Source: Mesotaenium endlicherianum (Eukaryota > Streptophyta > Zygnematophyceae > Zygnematales > Mesotaeniaceae). Taken from it: a stretch of 64,000 nucleotides of DNA. Below are positions 8,696 to 17,764 of the stretch, one piece after another. Position numbers and translations under genes: made by a program. The DNA lies in NCBI GenBank assembly GCA_009602735.1, contig WELA01003621.1:81485-145484 (forward strand), read 5' to 3'. The notes beneath the pieces were generated by a model. It had not been told where the DNA came from and did not search any database. It saw only the letters and a list, made by a program, of their open reading frames with translations. Within the stretch, counting starts at the first letter, position 1; each line of letters starts with the position of its first letter.

Positions 8696-9343
8696 TTATT
8701 CATGCACATCTGTTACACCACCCGATACCGCATACTTCATAGCATCTGCGGCGCTCACCTTATCGATGAGGCGGATATGATCGCGGGGAACGATATACGT
8801 AATGCCCGATATGGCATAAGAATGCGGCACATACACCGTTACATGATCGGCAAGATCGAATTCACGAGCCGATTGCTGCGTCATGAAACCGATACGCCAT
8901 ACATTGGGCGCATCTACATTCACCAGAACGGCTTTGTCGAATTTTTTCTTATTACCTGCAAAAGCTTCCAGGAAATCTTTCACCGACGAATAAATGAATT
9001 TGATACCCGGTGTTTTTTCCAATACGGTATCCAATACCGCTACCAATCTTCCCACCACGAAAAGTGATGACAACCATCCTACCAATAATACCAGGGCCAC
9101 TACCACCACAAAACCCAGGCCAGGCAGACTGGTCACATTGCCAGCTATGTCTTTTTTTAACAGATCGGGAAACAAGGCATTCACCAGGTTGGGTAAAAAG
9201 CCGTCTACCAGCTTGAAAAGGCCCACTACTACCCACAATGTGATGCCTATCGGCGCCAGTACGATCAACCCTTGTAAAAACAACTGCAAAAGTTTCTTCA
9301 GATAGTTGCGTACATTGGGTTTCAGCCTGCTCATGGCATTCAA
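8696..9343 (-). CDS. DUF502 family membrane protein
   Basis: A 215-residue protein with two strong transmembrane segments (about residues 17-42 and 71-98), followed by a soluble domain. This is the arrangement of the DUF502 family (COG2928), which is widespread and of unknown biochemical function. The region DTVLEKTPGIKFIYSSVKDFLEAF (written here as a location, about 104-127) is the most conserved block of the family. Two ATGs, at 9343 and 9334, are both possible; neither has a ribosome-binding site, as is normal in this phylum. I see no functional hint in the flanking genes. Confidence 0.85.
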   Translation of the reverse strand: MNAMSRLKPNVRNYLKKLLQLFLQGLIVLAPIGITLWVVVGLFKLVDGFLPNLVNALFPDLLKKDIAGNVTSLPGLGFVVVVALVLLVGWLSSLFVVGRLVAVLDTVLEKTPGIKFIYSSVKDFLEAFAGNKKKFDKAVLVNVDAPNVWRIGFMTQQSAREFDLADHVTVYVPHSYAISGITYIVPRDHIRLIDKVSAADAMKYAVSGGVTDVHE

Positions 9344-9500
9344 TTTGTATGCAATCTACAGAAGATTTCTTAATAGCACCGGAACCGTTCTTTTCAAAAA
9401 GCGGCCATTAAAATACAATATTGGATAAGCTGGTACGTCTCCCAGTTTGCGTTCATCTTATTTTTCAACCGTTCAACACAAAAAATGAGGAAAAAAGGCC

Positions 9501-9528
9501 GGAAACTTTAGCAACGATTAAAGTTTCC
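9501..9528. promoter_or_regulatory. Perfect palindromic operator before the TetR-RND operon
   Basis: Arms GGAAACTTTA (9501-9510) and TAAAGTTTCC (9519-9528) are perfect reverse complements with an 8-base spacer. The site ends 18 bases before the likely ATG of the TetR gene at 9547. Size, symmetry and position fit an autoregulatory TetR operator controlling the efflux operon. Confidence 0.7.
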
Positions 9529-9546
9529 ATAGTTTTACAGCCCGAA

Positions 9547-10188
9547 ATGCGAGTCATGGACATACAAGAAAGAATTGTACTGAAAGCACACGAGCTGTTT
9601 ATGCACTATGGTATCCGTAGCGTAAGCATGGACGAAATTGCCAACCACCTGGGCATGAGCAAAAAGACCATTTACCAGTTTTTTGCCGATAAAGATGCGC
9701 TGGTGGAAAGTGTGATAGACATTGAGATCAGCAGGACCAGGGAGGACTGTACCGCTTACCGCCAGAAATCAGAGAATCCCATTCATGAGATTTTCCTGGC
9801 CGTTGAAATGCTGCAAGAGTTACTCAAAAGCATGAATCCATCGCTAATGTTCGATCTTGAAAAATATCATGCCAGGACTTTTCAGAAAATCAGCGAGCAC
9901 AAGAACCGCTTCCTGTACGATGTGATCAAAAGCAACTTGGAAAAAGGCATTAGAGATGAGTTGTACCGGCCCGAGATCAATACGGATATCATGACCCGTT
10001 ACCGGCTGGCCACTACATTCCTTTTGTTCAACCCGGCGTTGTTCTCTCCAGGAAAGTATACATTGCCGCAGGTGATGGAAGAGATCACGGATAATTTTTT
10101 ATACGGACTGGTAACGGCGAAAGGACTGAAGCTCATCCAGAAATACAAGCAACAACGATTAAAGACAAAAAATGTAATCTATGAGTAA
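9547..10188 (+). CDS. TetR/AcrR family regulator of the RND efflux operon
   Basis: A 213-residue TetR-type repressor. The DNA-binding domain occupies residues 5-52: the recognition part reads SMDEIANHLGMSKKTIYQFF, followed by ADKDALV. A longer frame can be read from a TTG at 9421, but it would pass through the palindrome at 9501-9528, so the ATG at 9547 (or 9556) is preferred. The last eight bases overlap the start of the TolC-family gene, which makes this the first gene of a four-gene efflux operon and the likely local repressor. The C-terminal domain gives no ligand clue. Confidence 0.9.
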   Translation: MRVMDIQERIVLKAHELFMHYGIRSVSMDEIANHLGMSKKTIYQFFADKDALVESVIDIEISRTREDCTAYRQKSENPIHEIFLAVEMLQELLKSMNPSLMFDLEKYHARTFQKISEHKNRFLYDVIKSNLEKGIRDELYRPEINTDIMTRYRLATTFLLFNPALFSPGKYTLPQVMEEITDNFLYGLVTAKGLKLIQKYKQQRLKTKNVIYE

Positions 10189-11527
10189 AAGAGGATCAAC
10201 AACCATTTGGCTGTTTTGTCTGGCATTGTTCAGCAGCACGGGTTTTGCACAAGCACCTGGGGCCATACATGAACTTTCCATTCAGCAGGCTGTGGAATAT
10301 GCACACAAGAATAATGTACAGGTAAAGAACGCCCTGCTCGACATCAGCATCCAGCAGCAGAGCAACAGGGATATTACTTCTGCAGCGCTGCCCAGCGTAA
10401 CAGGATCGATCGGAGCAACGGATTACCTGAAGATCCCTACTTCACTGTTGCCAGGAGAAGTGTTCGGCCAACCGCGCGGAACCTATATCCCGGTTCAGTT
10501 CGGTACCAAATACAATTCCACCGCCAGCATACAGCTGCAGCAGTTGTTGTTCGACGGACAGGTATTCATTGGTCTGCAGGCAAGGGCCACTTCCCTGGAA
10601 TGGCGAAAAAAATCTGCGGAAGTAACCGAGGAAGCCATCAAGACCAATATTTACAAAATATACTACCAGCTCGTTGTAAGCAAAACACAGATCGCGCTGC
10701 TCGATGCCAATATCAACCGGTTGAACAAACTGGATCATGATACACGCGAGTTGTATAAAAACGGTTTTGCAGAAAAACTGGATCTCGACAAGATCGCCGT
10801 GCAGGTTGCCAATCTGCAAACTGAAAAAACCAAGGCGCTCAACAATATCGATATTGGTTACCTGGGGTTGAAAACGCTTATGGGCATGCCCATCAAAGAC
10901 AGTCTTGTGCTAACCGACAAAATCACAGATGACCAGATTAAGGAAGATTTTACGAATGACAGCAGCTACCAATACTCCGACAGAAAAGAATTTCAATACC
11001 TGCAACTGGCCAAGAAACTGAACGAGTTCAACATCAAGCGTTACAAACTCAGCTATTTCCCCACGCTTTCATTGACCGGCGCTTACAGCAAAAATGCCCA
11101 GCGCAATGAATTCGACTTTTTTGGGAAAGGCGACTGGTTCACCACTTCGTATGTGGGACTGAATATCTCCATTCCTATTTTCGATGGTTTTGCCAAAGAT
11201 TCCAGGATCAAAAAATCCAGGATGGAGCTAACGCAAACCAATAACCAGATCGATAACCTGCAATTGTCTATCGACAATGAAGTAGCGCAGGCCAGGATCA
11301 ATTTCCGTTCTGCCATCTCCACCATGAATTACCAGAAGAAGAACATGGACCTGGCAGAAGATGTGTACAACCAGACCAAAAAGAAATACGAAATAGGTTC
11401 GGGCTCGAATACAGAAATCACTTCTGCCCAAACAGATCTCGTTACTGCTCAAACCAATTATATCAACGCTTTGTATACCGCCATCATTGCGAAGGTGGAT
11501 TACCTGAAAGCAATAGGAAAATTATAA
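10181..11527 (+). CDS. TolC family outer-membrane efflux protein
   Basis: A 448-residue outer-membrane channel component. A signal peptide (residues 1-22, ending GFAQA) is followed by the two repeated alpha-helical hairpin/beta segments of the TolC (OEP) family. LSIQQAVEYAHKNNVQVKNA opens the first repeat, and the second ends in the typical LVTAQTNYINALYTAIIAKVDYLKA-like helix near the C-terminus. It starts inside the end of the TetR gene (8-base overlap) and is followed after 25 bases by the periplasmic adaptor gene. It would form the outer-membrane exit duct of the RND pump encoded downstream. Confidence 0.92.
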   Translation: MSKRGSTTIWLFCLALFSSTGFAQAPGAIHELSIQQAVEYAHKNNVQVKNALLDISIQQQSNRDITSAALPSVTGSIGATDYLKIPTSLLPGEVFGQPRGTYIPVQFGTKYNSTASIQLQQLLFDGQVFIGLQARATSLEWRKKSAEVTEEAIKTNIYKIYYQLVVSKTQIALLDANINRLNKLDHDTRELYKNGFAEKLDLDKIAVQVANLQTEKTKALNNIDIGYLGLKTLMGMPIKDSLVLTDKITDDQIKEDFTNDSSYQYSDRKEFQYLQLAKKLNEFNIKRYKLSYFPTLSLTGAYSKNAQRNEFDFFGKGDWFTTSYVGLNISIPIFDGFAKDSRIKKSRMELTQTNNQIDNLQLSIDNEVAQARINFRSAISTMNYQKKNMDLAEDVYNQTKKKYEIGSGSNTEITSAQTDLVTAQTNYINALYTAIIAKVDYLKAIGKL

Positions 11528-11552
11528 TCACTACCAACCTAAAACCGAGTAT

Positions 11553-12755
11553 ATGCAAAAGATAGCACAACTGGCGCTCATGGCAACCGCTATTACCCTG
11601 GCATCTTGCGGAGCCAAGTCAGACAACAATGCAACCAGTGAAAAACAGGCAAAACTGGCCGAACTCAAAAAACAGCAGGCCGGTATCAATGCTCAAATTG
11701 AAACACTGGAAAAAGAACTCGCCAAAACCGATCCCGCCGCAGCCAAAGAAGAAAAGGCCAAACTGGTAACCATTGCTGCCATCCAGCCCGAAACCTTTGT
11801 GCATTATATTGACCTACAGGGAAGGGTTGAAGCGGTGAATATTTCTTATGTGGCTCCTAAAGGCGCGCCCGGTGTAGTGAAAGCGGTGTATGTGAAAAAA
11901 GGCGACGTGGTGAGGAAAGGCCAGCTGCTGCTGAAACTCGAAGACGCCATCCCTCGCCAGAGCCTGGCCGCAGCACAGCAGAACCAGGAGACACTCAAAA
12001 CACAACTGGCTTACCTGAAGAACTTGTACCAGAAGCAGAAAAACCTTTGGGACCAGAACATCGGTACTGAAGTACAACTCATCACTGCTAAGAACAATGT
12101 TGACAATGTGGAGAGCCAGATGAAAGCCAGCGATGAACAAATCAAGATCGCCAAAGAGCAACTGAATTATACTTCTATTTACAGCGATGTGAATGGTGTG
12201 GCTGAAGATGTGAACATCCGCGTGGGTGAAACCTTTGCAGGTATTGCCGGTACCAGTCCGCAAATAAAGATCGTGAACACATCCGACCTGAAAGTAACCA
12301 CAGAGGTACCGGAAAACTATCTTGGCAAAGTAGCTGTAGGCACTAAAGTAAAAGTAAACCTGCCAGATATCAATCGCACGCTCGATGCCAAAATCAGTGT
12401 GGCCGGTAAACTCATCGACCTTACCAACAGGAGTTTCTTTGCAGAAGCCAGGATACCTTCCGATGCTGCGTTCCATCCCAACCAGGTGGCGCTTGTGCAG
12501 ATACAGGATTACACCAAACCACAATCCATCACCGCTCCTGTCAATACCATCCAATCGGACGATAAAGGCAAATACGTAATGGTGGCTGTTAAAGAAAATG
12601 GCAAAATGATCGCTCACAAAAGACCGGTAGTAATTGGTGAATTCTATGGCGATAAAATGGAAATCAAATCAGGACTGCAAACAGGAGACCTGATCGTTAC
12701 TGATGGTTTCCAGAGCCTGTATGAAGGTCAGCTCATCACAACGGAAAACAAATAA
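11553..12755 (+). CDS. RND efflux periplasmic adaptor (membrane fusion protein), lipoprotein
   Basis: A 400-residue adaptor. The N-terminus is a lipoprotein signal with lipobox LASC and Cys19, so it is probably anchored in the inner membrane. A short charged coiled coil (about residues 28-62) precedes the barrel-sandwich (lipoyl-like) domain around 75-135. A second helical hairpin lies at about 140-205, then a beta-barrel and a membrane-proximal domain ending with the GLQTGDLIVTDGFQSL-type motif of HlyD/AcrA adaptors. It sits between the TolC and RND permease genes, which it would link. The first coiled coil before the sandwich domain is longer than in AcrA. Confidence 0.92.
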   Translation: MQKIAQLALMATAITLASCGAKSDNNATSEKQAKLAELKKQQAGINAQIETLEKELAKTDPAAAKEEKAKLVTIAAIQPETFVHYIDLQGRVEAVNISYVAPKGAPGVVKAVYVKKGDVVRKGQLLLKLEDAIPRQSLAAAQQNQETLKTQLAYLKNLYQKQKNLWDQNIGTEVQLITAKNNVDNVESQMKASDEQIKIAKEQLNYTSIYSDVNGVAEDVNIRVGETFAGIAGTSPQIKIVNTSDLKVTTEVPENYLGKVAVGTKVKVNLPDINRTLDAKISVAGKLIDLTNRSFFAEARIPSDAAFHPNQVALVQIQDYTKPQSITAPVNTIQSDDKGKYVMVAVKENGKMIAHKRPVVIGEFYGDKMEIKSGLQTGDLIVTDGFQSLYEGQLITTENK

Positions 12756-12788
12756 CCCACTGTCTAAGACCAATACCAAACTATTTAT

Positions 12789-15700
12789 ATGAGCGTATTA
12801 GAAAATATCAAACACAAGTTCAAGGAGTTTGGGCCTACTACCTGGAGTATCAAAAACAAAACATCGATCTACCTGATGATGCTCTTCGTGAGTATTGCAG
12901 GTATATTCCAGTTTGTTACGTTGCCCAAAGAACAGTTCCCGGATATTGTGATCCCTACCATTTATGTTCAAACCATTTATGTAGGTAACTCTCCGAAAGA
13001 CATCGAAAATCTGGTTACGAGGCCTATCGAAAAACAAATCAAGGGAATCACAGGAGCCAAGATCAAAAAGTTCACCAGTACATCGCAGCAGGATTATTCT
13101 GCCATCATCGTTGAATTTGACACTGATGTAAAGACCGATGTGGCGTTACAGAAAGTGAAAGATGCGGTGGACAAATCAAAGCAGGACCTTCCCAACGATC
13201 TTACACAAGAGCCTACCGTATTGGAAGTAAGCTTCAGTGAGCAGCCCATCATGTATGTGAACCTGAGTGGCGACTATGATCTCCCCCGTCTGAAAAAATA
13301 TGCCGATGACCTGAAAGACAAGCTGGAAGACCTTTCGCAGATCACCCGCGTGGATATCGTAGGCGCTCCGGAAAGGGAATTTCAGATCAATGTAGACAAT
13401 TACCGCATGCAGAGTTCCGGTATCACTTTCGATGATATCAATGCTGCCGTACAGCGCGAGAACATGGATATATCCGGCGGTTTGCTGGATGTGGGCAAGA
13501 TGAAGCGCAACCTGCAGTTGAAAGGCCAGTTGAAAACAGCCCAGGATATCGGGAAGATCATCGTTCGTAATACCAGCGGTGCTCCCATCTACCTGAAAGA
13601 CATTGCCAGGGTAATTGATACAACGAAGGAAAAAGAAAGCTATGCGCGTCTCGATGGCAAGAATGTGGTAACCCTGAACATCATTAAACGCAGTGGCGAA
13701 AATCTCATTGAAACCAGTGATGGTGTGAAAAAAGTAGTGGAAAGCGCCAAAGGTGTTCTGTTTCCGAAAGATCTCAAAGCAGTGATCACCGGTGATATGA
13801 GTATCAAAACAAGAATCTCATTCAACGACCTGGTGAACTCTATTGTGATCGGTTTCGTATTGGTATTAATTGTACTCATGTTCTTCATGGGTGTCATCAA
13901 TGCCTTCTTCGTAGCGCTCTCGGTGCCATTGAGCATGTTCGTGGCCTTCGTGTTCTTACCGGGTGCCGATCTCATCATAGGCACACACGTAACACTGAAC
14001 TTCATTGTGCTCTTTGCCTTGTTGTTCGGTCTCGGTATCATTGTGGATGACGCGATTGTGGTGATCGAAAACACCCACCGTATTTTCACGGAAGGAAAGG
14101 GCAGGCTACCGATTACGACCTCTGCACGAATGGCTGCGGGCGAGGTATTTGTGCCGGTATTGGCTGGTACGCTTACTACGCTGGCTCCCTTTTTCCCGCT
14201 ACTCTTCTGGCCGGGTATCATTGGTAAGTTCATGGTGTACTTACCCACCATGCTCATATTCACGCTGGCCGCTTCATTGGTGGTAGCATTCATCATGAAC
14301 CCGGTATTCGCTGTAGACTTCATGGCCCATGCCGATGATGAGAGCAAGGAAGCGCCAGGCGCCATCTTTAAAAAGAAAGGTTTCTGGATTGCCATTGGCA
14401 TAGGCTTGCTGCTGGATTTGGCCGGCGTTCCTTTCTGGGGCAACCTGCTCATCTTCTTCATGCTGCTCGTTATCTTAAACCGTTTCGTGCTCGACAAAGC
14501 CATCCACTCATTCCAGAACAGAGCCCTGCCCTGGATCATGAATCACTATGAACGTTTGCTTCGCTGGGCCCTGAAAGGATGGAGACCCGTGCACCTTTTA
14601 TTAGGAACCATTGCATTGTTCTTTGTCTCCTTCTTTGCATTCTCCGGCAGCATCGCTTCGGGCAGGATTCCTATTACTTTCTTCCCGCAGGGAGATCCCA
14701 ACCAGATCTATGTGTACCTGAAATTGCCGGTAGGAACGAATGTAGCTTATACCGACTCCATTACCCGCATACTGGAATCACGTGTGAACGAAGTATTGGG
14801 CGTTGATAACGGCAAACAAAACCCCGTAGTGGAAAGTATCATCAGCAACGTGGCCATCGGTGCGGGCGACCCTGCCAGTGGCGACCGTAGTACACGCAGC
14901 GAACTGGGAAGGATACAGGTATCATTCGTGGAATTTGAGAAAAGGCATGGCGTTTCTACACGGCCTTATCTCGACAAGATCCGCGCAGAGATGAAAGGTA
15001 TTCCCGGCGCCGAGATCAGTGTTGACCAGGAGAAAGGCGGACCTCCCACCGATCCTCCCATCAATATTGAAATTGCCAGTGAAGAATTTGATGACCTGAT
15101 CAAGACAGCCACTGCGCTCAAAAATTATCTCGACAGCATACAGGTACCGGGTGTGGAAGAATTGAAAATGGATGTGGATCTTCAAAACCCCGAGATCACG
15201 CTTACCGTAGATCGTGATCGTGCCCTGATCGAAGGTGTTTCTTCTGCCCAGATCGGTTCACAGATACGTACTGCTTTGTTCGGAAAAGAAGTATCGAAGA
15301 TCAAAGAAGGTAAAGAAGAATATAAAATACAATTGCGCAACAACGAGCTGCAAAGAAAAAGTCTGGTTGATCTGCTGAACATGCGCGTTTCATTCCGTGA
15401 TATGGCCAGTGGCGGTGCAGTGAAGAATATTCCGATTGGTGCATTGGTAAAAGTAGAACCCACTTCTACCCTTGGAAGCGTGAAACGCAAGAACCAGAAA
15501 CGCCTGATCACTTTGCGTTCGAATGTATTGACCACGAAAGGTTACAATGCAACGGCTGTGAACCAGGTACTGGCCAAACATATTGCCAATTTCAATAAGA
15601 AGCCCGATAATGTAACCATCAAACAAACAGGTGAAGGTGAACAACAGGCCGAAACAGGAGCATTCCTGGGTAAAGCGCTGGCCATTGCACTCGGACTGAT

Positions 15701-16388
15701 CTTGCTGGTACTGGTATTGCAGTTCAACAGTGTAAGCAAACCGGTGATCATCCTCACCGAGATCATTTTCAGTGTGATCGGTGTATTCATTGGCTTCACC
15801 ATCACCGGAATGGAGGTATCGATATTGATGACAGGGCTGGGTATTGTTGGTCTCGCAGGTATTGTGGTGAAGAACGGTATCCTGGTGATTGAATTCGCCG
15901 ATGAGTTGCGCTCCCGCGGTATCAAAACCAAGGAAGCAGTGATACAGGCAGGTAAAACACGTATTATTCCGGTATTATTGACCGCGCTGGCGGCGATACT
16001 CGGATTCATTCCCATCGCCACAGGCTTCAACATCAACTTCATCACGCTGTTTTCCGAACTCAATCCGCATATCTTCTTCGGAGGTGATAATGTGGTATTC
16101 TGGAAGCCGTTGAGCTGGACCATCATATTCGGTCTCGCCTTCGCCTTCTTCATGACCCTGTTCATCGTTCCCAGCATGTACCTTATTGCAGAACGCCTGC
16201 GCAGGCCCATGCGTAACATGTTCGGTGGTAAATGGATCAGCTTCATGGGTATTCCGCCGCTCACCATCATATTCCTGTTGCTGATGGTAGTGGCGCTCAT
16301 CAGGCACCGTATCGCCAGGAAAAAAAGAGAAATAAGATTGAAGAACGATAAGAATGTCAACGCTGCTTTTACCGGCAGCTGGTTCTAA
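12789..16388 (+). CDS. RND efflux permease (AcrB/HAE-1 type)
   Basis: A 1199-residue proton-driven inner-membrane pump with twelve predicted transmembrane segments and two large periplasmic loops. The proton-relay pair D420-D421 lies in GIIVDDAIVVIEN in TM4, and the matching lysine lies in GIVVKNGILVIEF in TM10. The protein is 130-160 residues longer than AcrB. Extra sequence lies between the two halves (a hydrophobic segment with a short soluble part around residues 530-570) and at the C-terminus, which ends in a basic cytosolic tail. It is the last gene of the TetR-TolC-MFP-RND operon and is followed by a strong terminator. Substrate is unknown; it could be drugs or metabolites. Confidence 0.93.
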   Translation: MSVLENIKHKFKEFGPTTWSIKNKTSIYLMMLFVSIAGIFQFVTLPKEQFPDIVIPTIYVQTIYVGNSPKDIENLVTRPIEKQIKGITGAKIKKFTSTSQQDYSAIIVEFDTDVKTDVALQKVKDAVDKSKQDLPNDLTQEPTVLEVSFSEQPIMYVNLSGDYDLPRLKKYADDLKDKLEDLSQITRVDIVGAPEREFQINVDNYRMQSSGITFDDINAAVQRENMDISGGLLDVGKMKRNLQLKGQLKTAQDIGKIIVRNTSGAPIYLKDIARVIDTTKEKESYARLDGKNVVTLNIIKRSGENLIETSDGVKKVVESAKGVLFPKDLKAVITGDMSIKTRISFNDLVNSIVIGFVLVLIVLMFFMGVINAFFVALSVPLSMFVAFVFLPGADLIIGTHVTLNFIVLFALLFGLGIIVDDAIVVIENTHRIFTEGKGRLPITTSARMAAGEVFVPVLAGTLTTLAPFFPLLFWPGIIGKFMVYLPTMLIFTLAASLVVAFIMNPVFAVDFMAHADDESKEAPGAIFKKKGFWIAIGIGLLLDLAGVPFWGNLLIFFMLLVILNRFVLDKAIHSFQNRALPWIMNHYERLLRWALKGWRPVHLLLGTIALFFVSFFAFSGSIASGRIPITFFPQGDPNQIYVYLKLPVGTNVAYTDSITRILESRVNEVLGVDNGKQNPVVESIISNVAIGAGDPASGDRSTRSELGRIQVSFVEFEKRHGVSTRPYLDKIRAEMKGIPGAEISVDQEKGGPPTDPPINIEIASEEFDDLIKTATALKNYLDSIQVPGVEELKMDVDLQNPEITLTVDRDRALIEGVSSAQIGSQIRTALFGKEVSKIKEGKEEYKIQLRNNELQRKSLVDLLNMRVSFRDMASGGAVKNIPIGALVKVEPTSTLGSVKRKNQKRLITLRSNVLTTKGYNATAVNQVLAKHIANFNKKPDNVTIKQTGEGEQQAETGAFLGKALAIALGLILLVLVLQFNSVSKPVIILTEIIFSVIGVFIGFTITGMEVSILMTGLGIVGLAGIVVKNGILVIEFADELRSRGIKTKEAVIQAGKTRIIPVLLTALAAILGFIPIATGFNINFITLFSELNPHIFFGGDNVVFWKPLSWTIIFGLAFAFFMTLFIVPSMYLIAERLRRPMRNMFGGKWISFMGIPPLTIIFLLLMVVALIRHRIARKKREIRLKNDKNVNAAFTGSWF

Positions 16389-16412
16389 CATAGTTTTGGT
16401 TAATAATCAACC

Positions 16413-16454
16413 GGCCGCCAACGTTTGTGAAGACACAAGCCTGGCGGCCTTTTT
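16413..16454 (+). terminator. Rho-independent terminator after the RND operon
   Basis: GGCCGCCA (16413-16420) pairs with TGGCGGCC (16442-16449), with a further inner TTGTG/CACAA stem, and is followed by TTTTT. It lies between convergent genes. The minus strand lacks an equally good T-run. Confidence 0.85.
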
Positions 16455-16455
16455 A

Positions 16456-17607
16456 TTAACACAGGTGAACCAGCTTCTCTACTGCTTTTTCTAATGTCTG
16501 TTCTTTTTTCGCAAAACAAAAGCGCAGCACTTTATCATCTTTGCCTTCTTTATAAAAGGCCGACACGGGGATGGTAGCAATGCCATATTCGCGTGTTAAC
16601 CTGATGGCCAGCTCTTTATCGGTTTCATTACTGAAATGACCGTAGCCATAGCATTCAAAATAACTGCCGTGCGAAGGAATGCACCTGAATGGTGTTGCTT
16701 CCATCAGTTTCCGGAAATAATCGCGTTTTTGTTGCATGAAGTCACTCAGTGAAAGATACGCGTCTTCATGCGTGATGTATTCGGCTAATGCTACCTGCTT
16801 GGATGTATCGCAACTGAAACAATTGAATTGATGCACTTTTCTAAACTCTTGCATCAGGCTGGGGGCGCTGATGCAATAACCCATTTTCCAACCGGTGCAA
16901 TGATAGGTTTTGCCAAAAGAAAAACATACAAAGCTTCTCTCCAGCAAAGCGGGGTAACGCAAGACCGACTGGTGGGCGATACCATCGAATATCAAGTGCT
17001 CATACACTTCATCGCTTAACACAATGATATGGGTTCCTTCAACAATTTCCTGTAACTGCCGCATATCTTCTTCACGCAATACGCTACCGGTAGGGTTATG
17101 TGGCGAATTGATCATGATCATCCTGGTTCTACCACTGATTTTGGAACGAACTTCATCCCATGGAATCGAATAACCGGGATATCGCAGTGGTATCAATACC
17201 GGTTTGGCGCCATTGATTTCAATATTGGGAATATAACTATCATAGGCGGGTTCAAAAACGATCACTTCATCACCTGGTTGTAATACAGTGGTGAGCGCTG
17301 TATAAATAGCATAAGTGCCACCAGGTGTTATCGTTATTTGCGCGTCAGGGTCTATGGCAGCACCGTATAGTTGCGCAGCTTTGGCTGCCAGCCTTTCACG
17401 CAGCAGGGGCAGTCCGTTCATATGCGTGTACTGGTTCCATCCGTTGCGCATGGCTTTATCAACAAGTGAAACCAGTTCATCGCTCATGGGAAAGTCGGGA
17501 AATCCCTGGCCCAGGTTCACTGCTCCATGTTCTGCAGCCAGCTGGCTCATGACCGTAAAAATAGTAGTGCCTACATTGTGCAGCTTCGAGTGAATGAGGG
17601 GTTGCAT
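16456..17607 (-). CDS. PLP-dependent aminotransferase, class I/II (methionine aminotransferase-like)
   Basis: A fold-type I aminotransferase of 383 residues from the ATG at 17607; an upstream in-frame ATG at 17631 adds eight poorly conserved residues. The signature NLGQGFPDFP (31-40), NSPHNPTG (167-174), SDEVYE (198-203) and the PLP-lysine K233 in FSFGKTYHCTGWKMGY are intact. This pattern matches the YbdL/kynurenine aminotransferase-like group that transaminates methionine and aromatic amino acids. It is monocistronic, convergent with the RND operon. The exact substrate cannot be read from sequence. Confidence 0.9.
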   Translation of the reverse strand: MQPLIHSKLHNVGTTIFTVMSQLAAEHGAVNLGQGFPDFPMSDELVSLVDKAMRNGWNQYTHMNGLPLLRERLAAKAAQLYGAAIDPDAQITITPGGTYAIYTALTTVLQPGDEVIVFEPAYDSYIPNIEINGAKPVLIPLRYPGYSIPWDEVRSKISGRTRMIMINSPHNPTGSVLREEDMRQLQEIVEGTHIIVLSDEVYEHLIFDGIAHQSVLRYPALLERSFVCFSFGKTYHCTGWKMGYCISAPSLMQEFRKVHQFNCFSCDTSKQVALAEYITHEDAYLSLSDFMQQKRDYFRKLMEATPFRCIPSHGSYFECYGYGHFSNETDKELAIRLTREYGIATIPVSAFYKEGKDDKVLRFCFAKKEQTLEKAVEKLVHLC

Positions 17608-17764
17608 GAAAGAACAATTAGGTATGATCAATGCATTTATTGCAGCAATTTACTGATATGTACCAATCTTCCGTCTTGTGTTACCCCTTCCAGTATAAAT
17701 TGGAGTGAATGACTGATATGGCAATGTCTCCTGGCATTATTAAAGAAATGGGAAAGTGTCTGTA

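Noticed and set aside
9421-9546. TTG-started extension of the TetR protein
   Set aside because: It passes through the perfect operator palindrome and adds residues outside the TetR fold.
13640-14539. Long antisense open frame inside the RND permease gene (also 15542-16360 and 11814-12617)
   Set aside because: These frames are opposite strongly conserved efflux genes, have no family signature, and arise from the codon bias of the sense strand.
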